A stretch of 64,000 bases of DNA from Sphingomonas gei (GTDB lineage: Bacteria; Pseudomonadota; Alphaproteobacteria; Sphingomonadales; Sphingomonadaceae): assembly GCF_004792685.1 (NCBI RefSeq), contig NZ_SRXT01000004.1:496001-560000 (forward strand), written 5' to 3'. The first letter of the stretch is position 1. The number at the start of each line of letters is the position of its first letter. The position numbers were made by a program, and so were the translations under genes. Below are positions 9,267 through 17,855 of the stretch, in pieces. Under the pieces are notes generated by a model. The model was not told the origin of the DNA. It ran no database searches and saw nothing but the letters and a program-made list of their open reading frames with translations.

Positions 9267-9459
9267 TCGCCCCCGCTTTGGGGGAAGCACGCCCCATGCG
9301 GCAAGCTCGCTTGGACGAAAAACTGTGGGCGGTACGCGCTATCGGGGCGGGGGTGTGGAGATGTGGAAAGCGAGCGCTTCGCATGATCGCGGACGATCCG
9401 GGCGCGATGGGGCACGGGAGACGCCGCCGGCGCTGCGCGAAGGTCACACCAGGGTCACA

Positions 9460-10383
9460 CTATCGCGATCGCCGGCGGCGGCGCGCATTGCTGACGGGAT
9501 CGAGATAAAAGCATTGGTCCGCGGATTCCTCCTCGGTCAGCGCCTCCCCCGCTTCCTCCCTGGCCATGGCCGCGGCGCCGCGCGCATGGCGCGCCTCGGC
9601 TTCCTCAGCCGCGGTCTGCGCGTCGGACCTGGGCGGTCGCTGCTCGCTCAGGAAGTGCGGCAGCACGCCGTCGGCCATTTCGGCCAGTTCGAGCGCCGCC
9701 GCCAGATCTTCGGGCGCGAGCAACTGCTCGGGCGGCGCGGGGAGCGCCGGCTCCATCGCGCGCAGGCTCTCCTCCAGCGCCGGCGGCGCCTCGGCCGGCG
9801 CGGCGGGGGCCGGCATGGCCGGGGCACGCCCCTCGCCATTGCGCGTGCCGTAGCGTTCGGGCTTCAAGTGGCTGAGCAGATATTTGAGCAGGCGATTGTC
9901 GTGGACCAGCCGCGCGCCGACCACTTCGCCGCATTCGTTATAGACTTCGTGCTCGACGCCTTCGATCGCGCGCTCGAAGGCGATGTCCTCGATCAGCCCG
10001 CCGGCATGCTGGCGCGCCGCATCCCAGGCGCGCGCGAACGCGGCACCGTGCGCGGAACGGCGCAGGCGATAGGCGCTTTCGCGCGACATGCCGACGGCCC
10101 TGGCGGCGAGATTGACGAGCCCGGTATCGGCGAGCGTCTCGATGAAGCGGCGCTGCTTCTCCTCGGTCCAGCCGTCGGTCCGGGGAATGCGGCGGACGGG
10201 GACCCAGCGATAGTCGGCGGGGTCGTAGTCGAGAGGGGCATCGTCGTCGTCGGCTACCGCGAGCGCGTTGGCACTTTCGGGCGGCGGCGCGGGATCGGGC
10301 GCGGGGGCCGGATCGGCAAGGGTTACGGGATCGGCGGCACCAGCGGCGCGCGCGAAGGCTGCGGGGTCTGATCGCTTGCTCAT
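9460..10383 (-). CDS. helix-turn-helix hypothetical protein
   Basis: A 307-residue protein with a Pro/Ala/Asp-rich N-terminus (residues 8-55) and a central region WTEEKQRRFIETLADTG followed by a helix-turn-helix-like NLAARAVGMSRESAYRLRR at about 91-109. It continues with a helical section carrying RLLKYLLSHLKPERYG, then an Ala/Glu-rich tail ending in a basic cluster RRRRRSR. The core resembles the DNA-binding domain of small terminase-like or recombinase-type proteins, but no phage genes are nearby. A regulatory or DNA-binding role is inferred only from the motif. It lies head to head with the toxin-antitoxin island. Confidence 0.72.
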   Translation of the reverse strand: MSKRSDPAAFARAAGAADPVTLADPAPAPDPAPPPESANALAVADDDDAPLDYDPADYRWVPVRRIPRTDGWTEEKQRRFIETLADTGLVNLAARAVGMSRESAYRLRRSAHGAAFARAWDAARQHAGGLIEDIAFERAIEGVEHEVYNECGEVVGARLVHDNRLLKYLLSHLKPERYGTRNGEGRAPAMPAPAAPAEAPPALEESLRAMEPALPAPPEQLLAPEDLAAALELAEMADGVLPHFLSEQRPPRSDAQTAAEEAEARHARGAAAMAREEAGEALTEEESADQCFYLDPVSNARRRRRSR

Positions 10384-10517
10384 CTACGAGCTTGGAGCAG
10401 AGGATTTCCTACATTGGAAGGGCTTTTGTACGTGGTATGTTCCACTTTATACGAAACTTGCAACTGGCCGCGGCGCTTTTCACGAAATGGCGCTTTCGTT
10501 GAAAGTGGCGTGCGAAT

Positions 10518-10533
10518 GCTATACATGTATAGC
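10518..10533. promoter_or_regulatory. 16-base perfect palindrome, probable antitoxin operator
   Basis: GCTATACATGTATAGC reads identically on both strands. It lies 15 bases before the antitoxin ATG at 10548 and covers a possible -10 box (TATACA, 10520-10525) with TTGAAA at 10499-10504 as a -35 candidate, spacing 15. Ribbon-helix-helix antitoxins usually repress their own operons through such dyads, so autoregulation is likely. Confidence 0.7.
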
Positions 10534-10547
10534 AAGTGGAGGCGATC

Positions 10548-10904
10548 ATGTTGGCAGTACGTCTGGATGCGGAGACCGAAGCCCGGCTCGATGCGCTGGC
10601 AGCGCGGACCGGGCGCACCAAGACGTTCTATGCGCGCGAGGCGATCTTAGCGCATCTCGACGATCTCGAGGATTTCTATCTCGCCAAGGAGCGGCTGCGT
10701 TCCTTTCGCAACGGGCAAGATATCCCGCTTGTCGAAGGGCAGCCGTCTCGGGTTGAGGTCGAGCGCGCGGATATGCTCGATTCGCTGCGAAAATTGTGGG
10801 CGCAGGGCGAGGCGAGCGGCGCGGCGATCGACGGTAATTTCGATGCCGGCGACATCGCCAGGCGCGGCAGCGAGCGCATGGCCGCCGCGCGCCGCCGCGA
10901 TTGA
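10548..10904 (+). CDS. ribbon-helix-helix antitoxin, RelB-like with ParD-like tail
   Basis: The first about 70 residues (MLAVRLDAETEARLDALA, then KTFYAREAILAHLDDLEDFYLA) match RelB/DUF6290-type ribbon-helix-helix antitoxins, which normally end near residue 75-85. Here the protein continues to 118 residues. The extra part (ADMLDSLRKLWAQGEASG, then a basic end) looks like the C-terminal toxin-binding tail of ParD antitoxins. The ATG at 10548 has GGAGG at 10538-10542; a GTG at 10536 is in frame but would place the start inside the ribosome site. The stop overlaps the toxin's TTG start. It should neutralise the adjacent ParE-like toxin and bind the palindrome at 10518. Confidence 0.85.
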   Translation: MLAVRLDAETEARLDALAARTGRTKTFYAREAILAHLDDLEDFYLAKERLRSFRNGQDIPLVEGQPSRVEVERADMLDSLRKLWAQGEASGAAIDGNFDAGDIARRGSERMAAARRRD

Positions 10905-11200
10905 GGATCCGCCGCCTCCCCGCGGCGATCCGCGACGTGGATGACATATGGTTCCATATCGCCGCCGACAATCCCGCCGCCGCGACACGCCTGATCGGCC
11001 GGATTGCGGCAGGCGTCGCACGGCTTGCCGACTTCCCCGAAAGCGGCCCGGCGCGGCCCGAAATCGGCGCAGGCGCACGCAGCGTGACGATCGGCAACTA
11101 CCTCGTGCTTTACCGGATCGAACGCGACAGCGTGGATATCGTCCGCGTGATCCATGGTGCGCGGGCGATCGCGCGGTTGCTGGATGGTGCGAGGTTTTGA
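10901..11200 (+). CDS. RelE/ParE family toxin
   Basis: A 99-residue toxin of the ParE/RelE fold: RRLPAAIRDVDDIWFHIAADNP at the start, LADFPESGPARPEIGAGARSVTIGNYLVLYRIE in the core and IVRVIHGARAI at the end are typical of the ParE branch. ParE toxins inhibit DNA gyrase, while RelE relatives cut mRNA; the sequence favours ParE. The start is TTG at 10901, overlapping the antitoxin stop (TTGA), the usual coupled arrangement. Length is complete and no residue appears missing, so the toxin is probably active. Confidence 0.87.
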   Translation: MRIRRLPAAIRDVDDIWFHIAADNPAAATRLIGRIAAGVARLADFPESGPARPEIGAGARSVTIGNYLVLYRIERDSVDIVRVIHGARAIARLLDGARF

Positions 11201-11234
11201 GGTAGCGCGGGCGGTGGCGCGCGAGCGGGACCGC

Positions 11235-11263
11235 TTGGCAAAATTAGCGCAGAATCGTATAAG
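11235..11263 (+). promoter_or_regulatory. sigma-70 type promoter for parD, probably leaderless transcript
   Basis: TTGGCA (11235-11240) and TATAAG (11258-11263) are separated by exactly 17 bases. The -10 box ends six bases before the A of the parD ATG at 11270, so transcription would begin at or next to the start codon. There is no room for a ribosome-binding site. Confidence 0.65.
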
Positions 11264-11269
11264 GCCCGC

Positions 11270-11533
11270 ATGGCACAGATGAACATCTCGATCCCCGACA
11301 AGCTCAAGGGCTGGGCGGAACAGCGCGTCGCCGAGGGGCGCTACAGCAGCACCAGCGACTATGTGCGCGATCTGGTGCGGCGGGATCAGGAACATGCGGA
11401 GAAGCTGCAGGCGCTGCAGGCCGCGATCGACAAGGGACTGGCGTCGGGCGGGAGCGAGCGCGATCCGTTCGATCTTCTGGACGAAATGCGCAACGGTTTG
11501 CGCGCGGCGGCGCGTAGCGCGGATGCGGCTTGA
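11270..11533 (+). CDS. parD: ParD family antitoxin
   Basis: An 87-residue ParD-type antitoxin. The N-terminus (MNISIPDKLKGWAEQRVAEGRYSSTSDYVRDLVRRD) is a classic ribbon-helix-helix DNA-binding domain, and the rest forms the helical toxin-binding tail (LQALQAAIDKGLASGGSERD). It should repress its own promoter and neutralise the ParE encoded by the overlapping downstream frame. That toxin gene appears frameshifted, so the antitoxin may now stand alone. The next frame's ATG lies 11 bases inside this gene. Confidence 0.9.
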   Translation: MAQMNISIPDKLKGWAEQRVAEGRYSSTSDYVRDLVRRDQEHAEKLQALQAAIDKGLASGGSERDPFDLLDEMRNGLRAAARSADAA

Positions 11534-11806
11534 GCTGAGCCGCGAGGCGCAGGCCGATCTCGACGATATTCGCGACTATAGCGTCGCACAGTTCGGCACC
11601 GGGCGCGCGGTCGCGTATCTGGATGCAGTGGAACGGGCATTTCGGCGGGTGCTGGATTTCCCCGAAATCGGCGCCGTGCGGCCCGAGCTTGCGGGCGTTC
11701 GGTCGCTTGGCTGCCAGCACACCGGCTTTTCTACGCCGTCGATGGCGAGACGATCCGTATCGTGCGCATCCTGCACAAGGCGATGGATGTCGAGCGGGGG
11801 CTTTGA
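11523..11806 (+). pseudogene. parE: ParE family toxin with a one-base frameshift
   Basis: The frame begins at ATG 11523, overlapping parD, and reads as a normal ParE (LELSREAQADLDDIRDYSVAQFG, then VLDFPEIGAVRPELAGVRSLG) to about base 11717. After that the expected ending (LFYAVDGETIRIVRILHKAMD) is found in the frame two bases along, finishing at the TGA at 11804-11806. Adding one base near 11715-11723 restores a complete 95-residue toxin. In the unshifted frame the ending becomes unrelated residues and runs to 11828. Either the toxin was inactivated by a single deletion or the assembly has an error at this point. Confidence 0.8.
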
Positions 11807-11932
11807 GGCGGGGGGAAGCCTGGGTTAGGTGTTGGGTCTCTGGAATTTGGGCGGTGGTGAACCCGTGGGATGCGCCGAAGGACGGGAAGCATTGAGTCGG
11901 CGCGGGCGAGGCGCGGTCGCTGCGGAAGTGGC

Positions 11933-12075
11933 TCAGCCGACCTTGTGCTCGATCAGGTCCCGGCGCTTGTGCGTGGCAACGGGAGTGTCCTTGATGGGCG
12001 TGAAGCCGAGCTTTTCGCTGCAGAAGGCAAGCGCTTCGTCATGTCGCGGACGATCAGGGCGATGTGGGAGCATCG
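11933..12075 (-). pseudogene. remnant of a VOC/glyoxalase family gene
   Basis: On the minus strand the region reads SHIALIVRD in one frame and, after a one-base shift, DEALAFCSEKLGFTPIKDT and a short ending before a TGA at 11933-11935. These are the two opening motifs of glyoxalase/bleomycin-resistance (VOC) proteins. About 45 residues of a protein of 120 or more remain, and there is no good start. It fills most of the 309-base gap between the frameshifted parE (11806) and the nuclease gene (12116); nothing else was seen in that gap. It looks like debris at a site of repeated insertion. Confidence 0.5.
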
Positions 12076-12115
12076 ATACGTGAGGCTCTAGCACATTTTC
12101 GGTTTTCATGATTTA

Positions 12116-12352
12116 ATGGCGTTGATGGTGGGCAGGCCGAACCCATGCTTCCTCGACGAATGCGAAGCATTGGGGTTCGTGCACGGATCTCGACGCTGGC
12201 GCAGTTTCAACGGCAAGCGGCTATATACTTGGGACTACCTCCATGGAGCGATTGAGGTTTTCACGAGTAGAGGTGTCCATCTTGGAGCGGCCGATGCACT
12301 CACTGGCATCATTTTCAAACCGGCAGTGAAAGGAAGGAAGATCGATGTCTGA
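12116..12352 (+). CDS. free-standing colicin E3-like cytotoxic ribonuclease domain
   Basis: The 78-residue protein corresponds to just the C-terminal rRNase domain of colicin E3. The core RLYTWDYLHGAIEVF aligns with the colicin segment KIYEWDSQHGELEGY. This puts D40, H43 and E47 at the positions of colicin E3 Asp510, His513 and Glu517, and R74 in GRKI near Arg545. HLGAADALTG matches the colicin HLGSFDPKTG segment. In colicin E3 this domain cuts 16S rRNA in the decoding site. No translocation or receptor domain precedes it: an in-frame stop lies at 12089 and no earlier start exists. No Shine-Dalgarno sequence is evident before ATG 12116. Family assignment is from memory of the motif; activity is inferred. 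Confidence 0.72.
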   Translation: MALMVGRPNPCFLDECEALGFVHGSRRWRSFNGKRLYTWDYLHGAIEVFTSRGVHLGAADALTGIIFKPAVKGRKIDV

Positions 12353-12668
12353 TTCCTCCTTCATGACATTAGCTCTCCGCGGAACTGTATTGTCTGACGA
12401 AATAGAAGATTTCGTCGAAGCTTGGCATGCCTCAGCTTCGATGGAAGAAATATACGAGTTCCTCGGTATGAGCTTCGAGGAATACTCCTTATGGGCATCG
12501 AACCCGGATACTATCGACGTAATCTTGAGTGCTCGTCATGTTGGCCAGCCTCTCAGAGAGGCTGTCAATGACAACCTACGAGTTCAAGAGCGGATTGCGG
12601 CTCGCGCTGATGAAGCTGGAAAACTCGCTATCCTCTCGAGATGGATCGCTGCCCAACCCGATCGTTGA
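12345..12668 (+). CDS. small acidic protein, candidate antitoxin or immunity protein
   Basis: This 107-residue protein begins eight bases before the end of the nuclease gene, with a strong ribosome site AGGAAGGAAG at 12331-12340. Its N-terminal half is acidic (SDEIEDFVEAWHASASMEEIYEFLGMSFEEYSLW), as expected for a partner that masks a basic nuclease, and its C-terminal half is helical and more basic. It does not resemble the E3 immunity protein, and I do not recognise the family. The overlap with the gene before it and with the metallopeptidase after it indicates one operon. Translation signals are stronger than for the nuclease, consistent with an antitoxin made in excess, but this is inference. 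Confidence 0.75.
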   Translation: MSDSSFMTLALRGTVLSDEIEDFVEAWHASASMEEIYEFLGMSFEEYSLWASNPDTIDVILSARHVGQPLREAVNDNLRVQERIAARADEAGKLAILSRWIAAQPDR

Positions 12669-13632
12669 TTTGCGCTACCCAGAAGAGCGGATGGCGGCTC
12701 GTTTGGTTGAGCGGTTGGGCTTGGCTCCGCCCATCGACGTCGAAAAGCTTTGCAATAGTCTTGCCGACCTCTCTTTTAGAACGTTTCCAATCGATATTGA
12801 CGGCTTGTGCCTTGATCTCAAAATACCCGGAAAGCGACCGAAGGTTTGGGTTTCGAAGGCCATGCCGCCGGTTCGACGACGCTTCACTCTCGCCCATGAG
12901 ATTGGCCACATAATTATCCCTTGGCACAGGGGAACAATCATCGATGATATCGAGGCTCCCAGTTCTGGGGAAAAGAACAAATATCGGGAAATGGAAGCCG
13001 AGGCCAATCGGTTTGCCGCGGAACTCCTGATGCCTTCTGCTTGGGCAACGGGTCTTGCCGAACGAGCAGATCATGCAGCTGGCCTGATGCACACCCTACA
13101 TCAAATCGCCCAAGTTTCCTTTCCGGCCGCCTTTCTAAAGACAGCGAAATTTGGGCGTCCTGGTTTCGTTGGGGCAGAGGTTCGCAATGGCCTTATCGTT
13201 CGATCCCAACGAACTCCAGGTACCTACTCGCTACCCCCAGAAGTGAATGCTTCGATAGAGCATGTTAAAATGGAAGCTGCGTACGAACCACGTATCTTGC
13301 ACGGAACTGAGGTTCTATATTACTGGTGGCAGATGCGAGAGGATTTGGCGGATCCTGGTGGAGATCTCCCTGATTGGCGTAAGATACTTGATGGCATACT
13401 GACCGAAATTCCTGCGGAGTATAGATATAAAACTCGGGCAAGCGTGAATGCCATGATTGGATTAGCTATTGGACGGGAGCCAAAGGGTGGCGATGTTGGG
13501 AGAATTTATCGTAGAGGTATTGAAGCTGCGCATAATCGAGAAAATCAAAATAAATGGGTTGCGCGCGCGGTATCGCACCATGAATTTAAAAACTACATAC
13601 TAGCGCGCGCAAGGGACAGGGCGAATCAGTAG
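12568..13632 (+). CDS. ImmA/IrrE family metallo-endopeptidase with unidentified C-terminal domain
   Basis: A zinc peptidase of the ImmA/IrrE (COG2856) family: RRRFTLAHEIGHIII carries HEIGH at residues 110-114 counting from ATG 12568. A third ligand lies in EMEAEANRFAAELLMP about 25 residues later. Such enzymes cleave repressors or antitoxins (ImmA, IrrE, SOCS-type loci). The C-terminal half after about residue 180 is not typical of the core family and was not recognised. The frame overlaps the preceding gene by 101 bases if ATG 12568 (AGAGAGG upstream) is used; TTG 12670 or ATG 12691 would avoid overlap but shorten the N-terminus. Base composition is clearly lower in G+C than the neighbours (hand counts of four 60-base lines gave 33-60 percent), suggesting recent transfer. 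Confidence 0.85.
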   Translation: MTTYEFKSGLRLALMKLENSLSSRDGSLPNPIVDLRYPEERMAARLVERLGLAPPIDVEKLCNSLADLSFRTFPIDIDGLCLDLKIPGKRPKVWVSKAMPPVRRRFTLAHEIGHIIIPWHRGTIIDDIEAPSSGEKNKYREMEAEANRFAAELLMPSAWATGLAERADHAAGLMHTLHQIAQVSFPAAFLKTAKFGRPGFVGAEVRNGLIVRSQRTPGTYSLPPEVNASIEHVKMEAAYEPRILHGTEVLYYWWQMREDLADPGGDLPDWRKILDGILTEIPAEYRYKTRASVNAMIGLAIGREPKGGDVGRIYRRGIEAAHNRENQNKWVARAVSHHEFKNYILARARDRANQ

Positions 13633-13665
13633 TTCGACTTCTGCTCTGTTGTATTTTGCCCAGTA

Positions 13666-15703
<2,038 letters not shown>

Positions 15704-15740
15704 GCAGGGTCTTAGGCCGATGCGGGCGGGAGGGGAAACG

Positions 15741-15773
15741 AAAAAGGGCGCCGGCCTCGCAGCCCGCGCCCTT
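15741..15773 (-). terminator. rho-independent terminator
   Basis: An inverted repeat, AAGGGCGC at 15744-15751 and GCGCCCTT at 15766-15773, is followed on the minus strand by five T residues. It lies just downstream of the lipoprotein gene that ends at 15791 and would also insulate the thiC leader. Confidence 0.75.
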
Positions 15774-15790
15774 CGTGCCTTGCGGCGGAA

Positions 15791-16078
15791 TTACAGCGTG
15801 TTCTTGAACTGCTGCTCGACGCGGGCGTCGTCATCGTCATCGGCCTTGTCGGCTGCGGCGTCGCCGCGATCCTCGACATTGTCGGCCTGGGCTTCGAGCG
15901 AATCGTGGAGCTGATCGTTGCCGGCTGCCTTGGCGGCGTCGGCCTGCGCCTCGAGCGCGTCCGACTGGTTCTCGGCCGCGGCCTCGATATTGTCGGCAGC
16001 CCGATCGTCGGCATTGCCGCCGCACGCCCCGAGCGCGAGAAGGCCGGCAATCGCGGTCGCCTTGAGCATGAACTTCAT
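15791..16078 (-). CDS. small acidic/alanine-rich lipoprotein
   Basis: A 95-residue protein with a lipoprotein signal peptide: a lysine near the start, then AIAGLLALGAC with the lipobox cysteine at residue 19. The mature part is rich in Ala, Asp, Glu and Asn (NIEAAAENQSDALEAQADAA) with loose repeats of a DALEAQAD unit. It should be a helical protein anchored at the membrane. The ATG at 16078 follows AAGGGGAA. No enzymatic motif is present, and no function is assigned. It is flanked by rpmG upstream and a terminator downstream. Confidence 0.8.
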   Translation of the reverse strand: MKFMLKATAIAGLLALGACGGNADDRAADNIEAAAENQSDALEAQADAAKAAGNDQLHDSLEAQADNVEDRGDAAADKADDDDDARVEQQFKNTL

Positions 16079-16184
16079 GAAATTCCCCTTGTGTTGCGTG
16101 GGCCGGCCGGAGCCGGGCCTCGCGCACCAATCGCCGAAACCGCGCGAGGTTCCGGGTGCAGGGCGGGGGTGGCCTCTGCCGAGC

Positions 16185-16352
16185 TTACTTGATCTTGGCT
16201 TCCTTGAACTCGACATGCTTGCGCACGACGGGATCGTACTTGCGGAAGGAGAATTTCTCGGTCTGCGTGCGCGGATTCTTCTTGGTGACGTAGAAGAACC
16301 CGGTGTCCGCCGTGCTGACGAGCTTGATCTTGACAGTGGTCGGCTTAGCCAT
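16185..16352 (-). CDS. rpmG: 50S ribosomal protein L33
   Basis: The 55-residue protein [18 protein letters not shown], then [22 protein letters not shown], is the standard proteobacterial bL33, with the length expected for the non-zinc form (no CXXC pairs). It binds 23S rRNA near the E site. An in-frame codon upstream at 16397 would add 15 residues, but the family begins at MAKPT, giving 16352. It appears to be a single-gene unit here. Confidence 0.97.
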   Translation of the reverse strand: MAKPTTVKIKLVSTADTGFFYVTKKNPRTQTEKFSFRKYDPVVRKHVEFKEAKIK

Positions 16353-16560
16353 GACCCGAAACCCTTGAATCGTGCGAAAAGAAATAGCGGCGCGCACGGG
16401 CGCACCGCTGTCAGGCCGCGGCGGATGCGCGAGTCTCGGGGAAAAGTCAAGGCGGGGCTGGCCGATCCCCGCGCAATCCTCCCCCCGGCGGGATAGGATT
16501 TGCGCGAGCGCTGCCGGTCGTTAGCCGAATTTCACCAAATCACTCTATCCTGCCGGGCAT

Positions 16561-17127
16561 ATGGAAGTCCTCGTGCCCGCTTTTCTGCTCGCATTGCTCG
16601 CCCAGCCGGCGGACCGGCCGGCGCTGCTGACGGCTATCCTCGCCGATCGCTTCAAGCGGCCGATCAGCGTGGCGCTGGCCGCGGGGCTCGCGCACGGTAT
16701 CGGCAGCGTGCTCGCCGCGCTGGCCGGGGCGGCGGTGGGGCCGAGCCTCACCCCCGAGGCGCAGTCGCTGCTGCTCGCGGTCGCCCTGGTCGCGGGCGCA
16801 GTCACCGGGGTGATCCGCGCGAAGCTGCCGAGCCGGCTCGATCGGTGGCGCTTCGGACCGTTGGTCACGCCACTGCTCGGGGTGTTCGTGGTCGCGTTGG
16901 GCGAGCAGACCCAGTTCTTCACCTTTGCGCTGGCGGCGGGCGGTACGCCGTGGCTGGCGGCGGCGGGAGCGACGCTCGGCGCGCTCGTCGTCGCGATGGT
17001 CGCCGCGACGCTGGGCGAGGCCGGATGGACCCGGCTGCCGCTGCGCTGGCTGCGGTTTGCGGCGTCTCTGCTGTTCCTGCTCGCGGGGATCGTCATCGGG
17101 CTCGGCGCGCTGCGGCTGACCGGCTGA
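16561..17127 (+). CDS. TMEM165/GDT1 (UPF0016)-like membrane protein with degenerate motifs
   Basis: A 188-residue, almost entirely hydrophobic protein with two similar halves, as in the GDT1 cation/proton antiporter family (six helices). The hallmark E-x-G-D-K-T/S motifs are altered: the first half has LLAQPADRPALL and the second VALGEQTQFFTF, so the first acidic motif is lost and the second is partly kept. Typical members exchange Ca2+ or Mn2+ for protons. With these changes transport of metal is doubtful, and it may be a paralogue with another role. It is divergent from rpmG; Dps follows downstream. Confidence 0.72.
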   Translation: MEVLVPAFLLALLAQPADRPALLTAILADRFKRPISVALAAGLAHGIGSVLAALAGAAVGPSLTPEAQSLLLAVALVAGAVTGVIRAKLPSRLDRWRFGPLVTPLLGVFVVALGEQTQFFTFALAAGGTPWLAAAGATLGALVVAMVAATLGEAGWTRLPLRWLRFAASLLFLLAGIVIGLGALRLTG

Positions 17128-17238
17128 CCGGCTGATCGAAGCGGCGGATCGCAGTCATCGAAATTTGCCGTGGCAGGCGGCGGAGCCAACCCTATATCGG
17201 GTTCGTTGGGCAACCGTATCGTTTTTCCGGAGGACATG

Positions 17239-17733
17239 ATGGCAGACACCAAGGCGCTACAGACGCCCACCGATCTCAATCGCAACGACACCAAGAGCGT
17301 GGCGGACGCTCTGAACAGCGCGCTGGCGGACAGCTTCGCGCTCTATTTCAAGACCAAGAACTTCCACTGGCACGTCTCGGGGCCGCATTTTCGCGACTAT
17401 CACCTGCTGCTCGACGATCAGGCGGCGCAGATCTACGGCGTCACCGATGCAATCGCCGAGCGCGTGCGCAAGACCGGCAACGTCACGATCCGCTCGATCG
17501 GCGACATCGCGCGGCGCCAGACGATCCAGGATAACGACGCCGACTTCGTCGCGCCGGGCGATATGCTCGCCGAATTGCGCGACGACAATCTCAAGCTGGT
17601 CGAGAGCTTCCGCGCCGTGAAGCAGGCCGCCGAGGATGCCGGCGACAACGCCACCAGCGGAATCGTCGACGAGTGGACCGACCAGGCCGAGGAGCGCGCC
17701 TGGTTCCTGTTCGAGGCCAGCCGCAAGGGCTGA
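17239..17733 (+). CDS. dps: Dps family DNA-binding ferritin-like protein
   Basis: A 164-residue Dps/ferritin-like protein. The inter-subunit ferroxidase site is visible: TKNFHWHVSGPHF with H43 and H45, then DYHLLLDDQAAQIY with the acidic ligands near D59. Dps forms a dodecamer that oxidises and stores iron with hydrogen peroxide and can coat DNA. The second ATG (17239) is preferred over 17236 because GGAGG (17229-17233) is then five bases away. It is preceded by 111 bases after the GDT1-like gene, enough for its own promoter, and is followed by a repeat-rich spacer. Confidence 0.93.
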   Translation: MADTKALQTPTDLNRNDTKSVADALNSALADSFALYFKTKNFHWHVSGPHFRDYHLLLDDQAAQIYGVTDAIAERVRKTGNVTIRSIGDIARRQTIQDNDADFVAPGDMLAELRDDNLKLVESFRAVKQAAEDAGDNATSGIVDEWTDQAEERAWFLFEASRKG

Positions 17734-17743
17734 GCGGCGCCAG

Positions 17744-17848
17744 GTGAGGGTGTCCCGCCATCGAGAGCGGGATCCCCTCACCCAGCTCCGACTAAGGCTT
17801 TGCTTCGCAAAACCCAAGTCTGCGCAACCCTCTCCCGACGGGAGAGGG
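17744..17848. repeat. intergenic palindromic repeats between dps and a secreted-protein gene
   Basis: Two hairpins lie in the spacer. GTGAGGGTGTCCCG pairs with CGGGATCCCCTCAC (17744-17781, imperfect), and CCCTCTCCCGACGGGAGAGGG (17828-17848) is a near-perfect dyad. The second type recurs after smc at 56143. They may end transcription of both convergent genes. Confidence 0.7.
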
Positions 17849-17855
17849 GAAGTGG

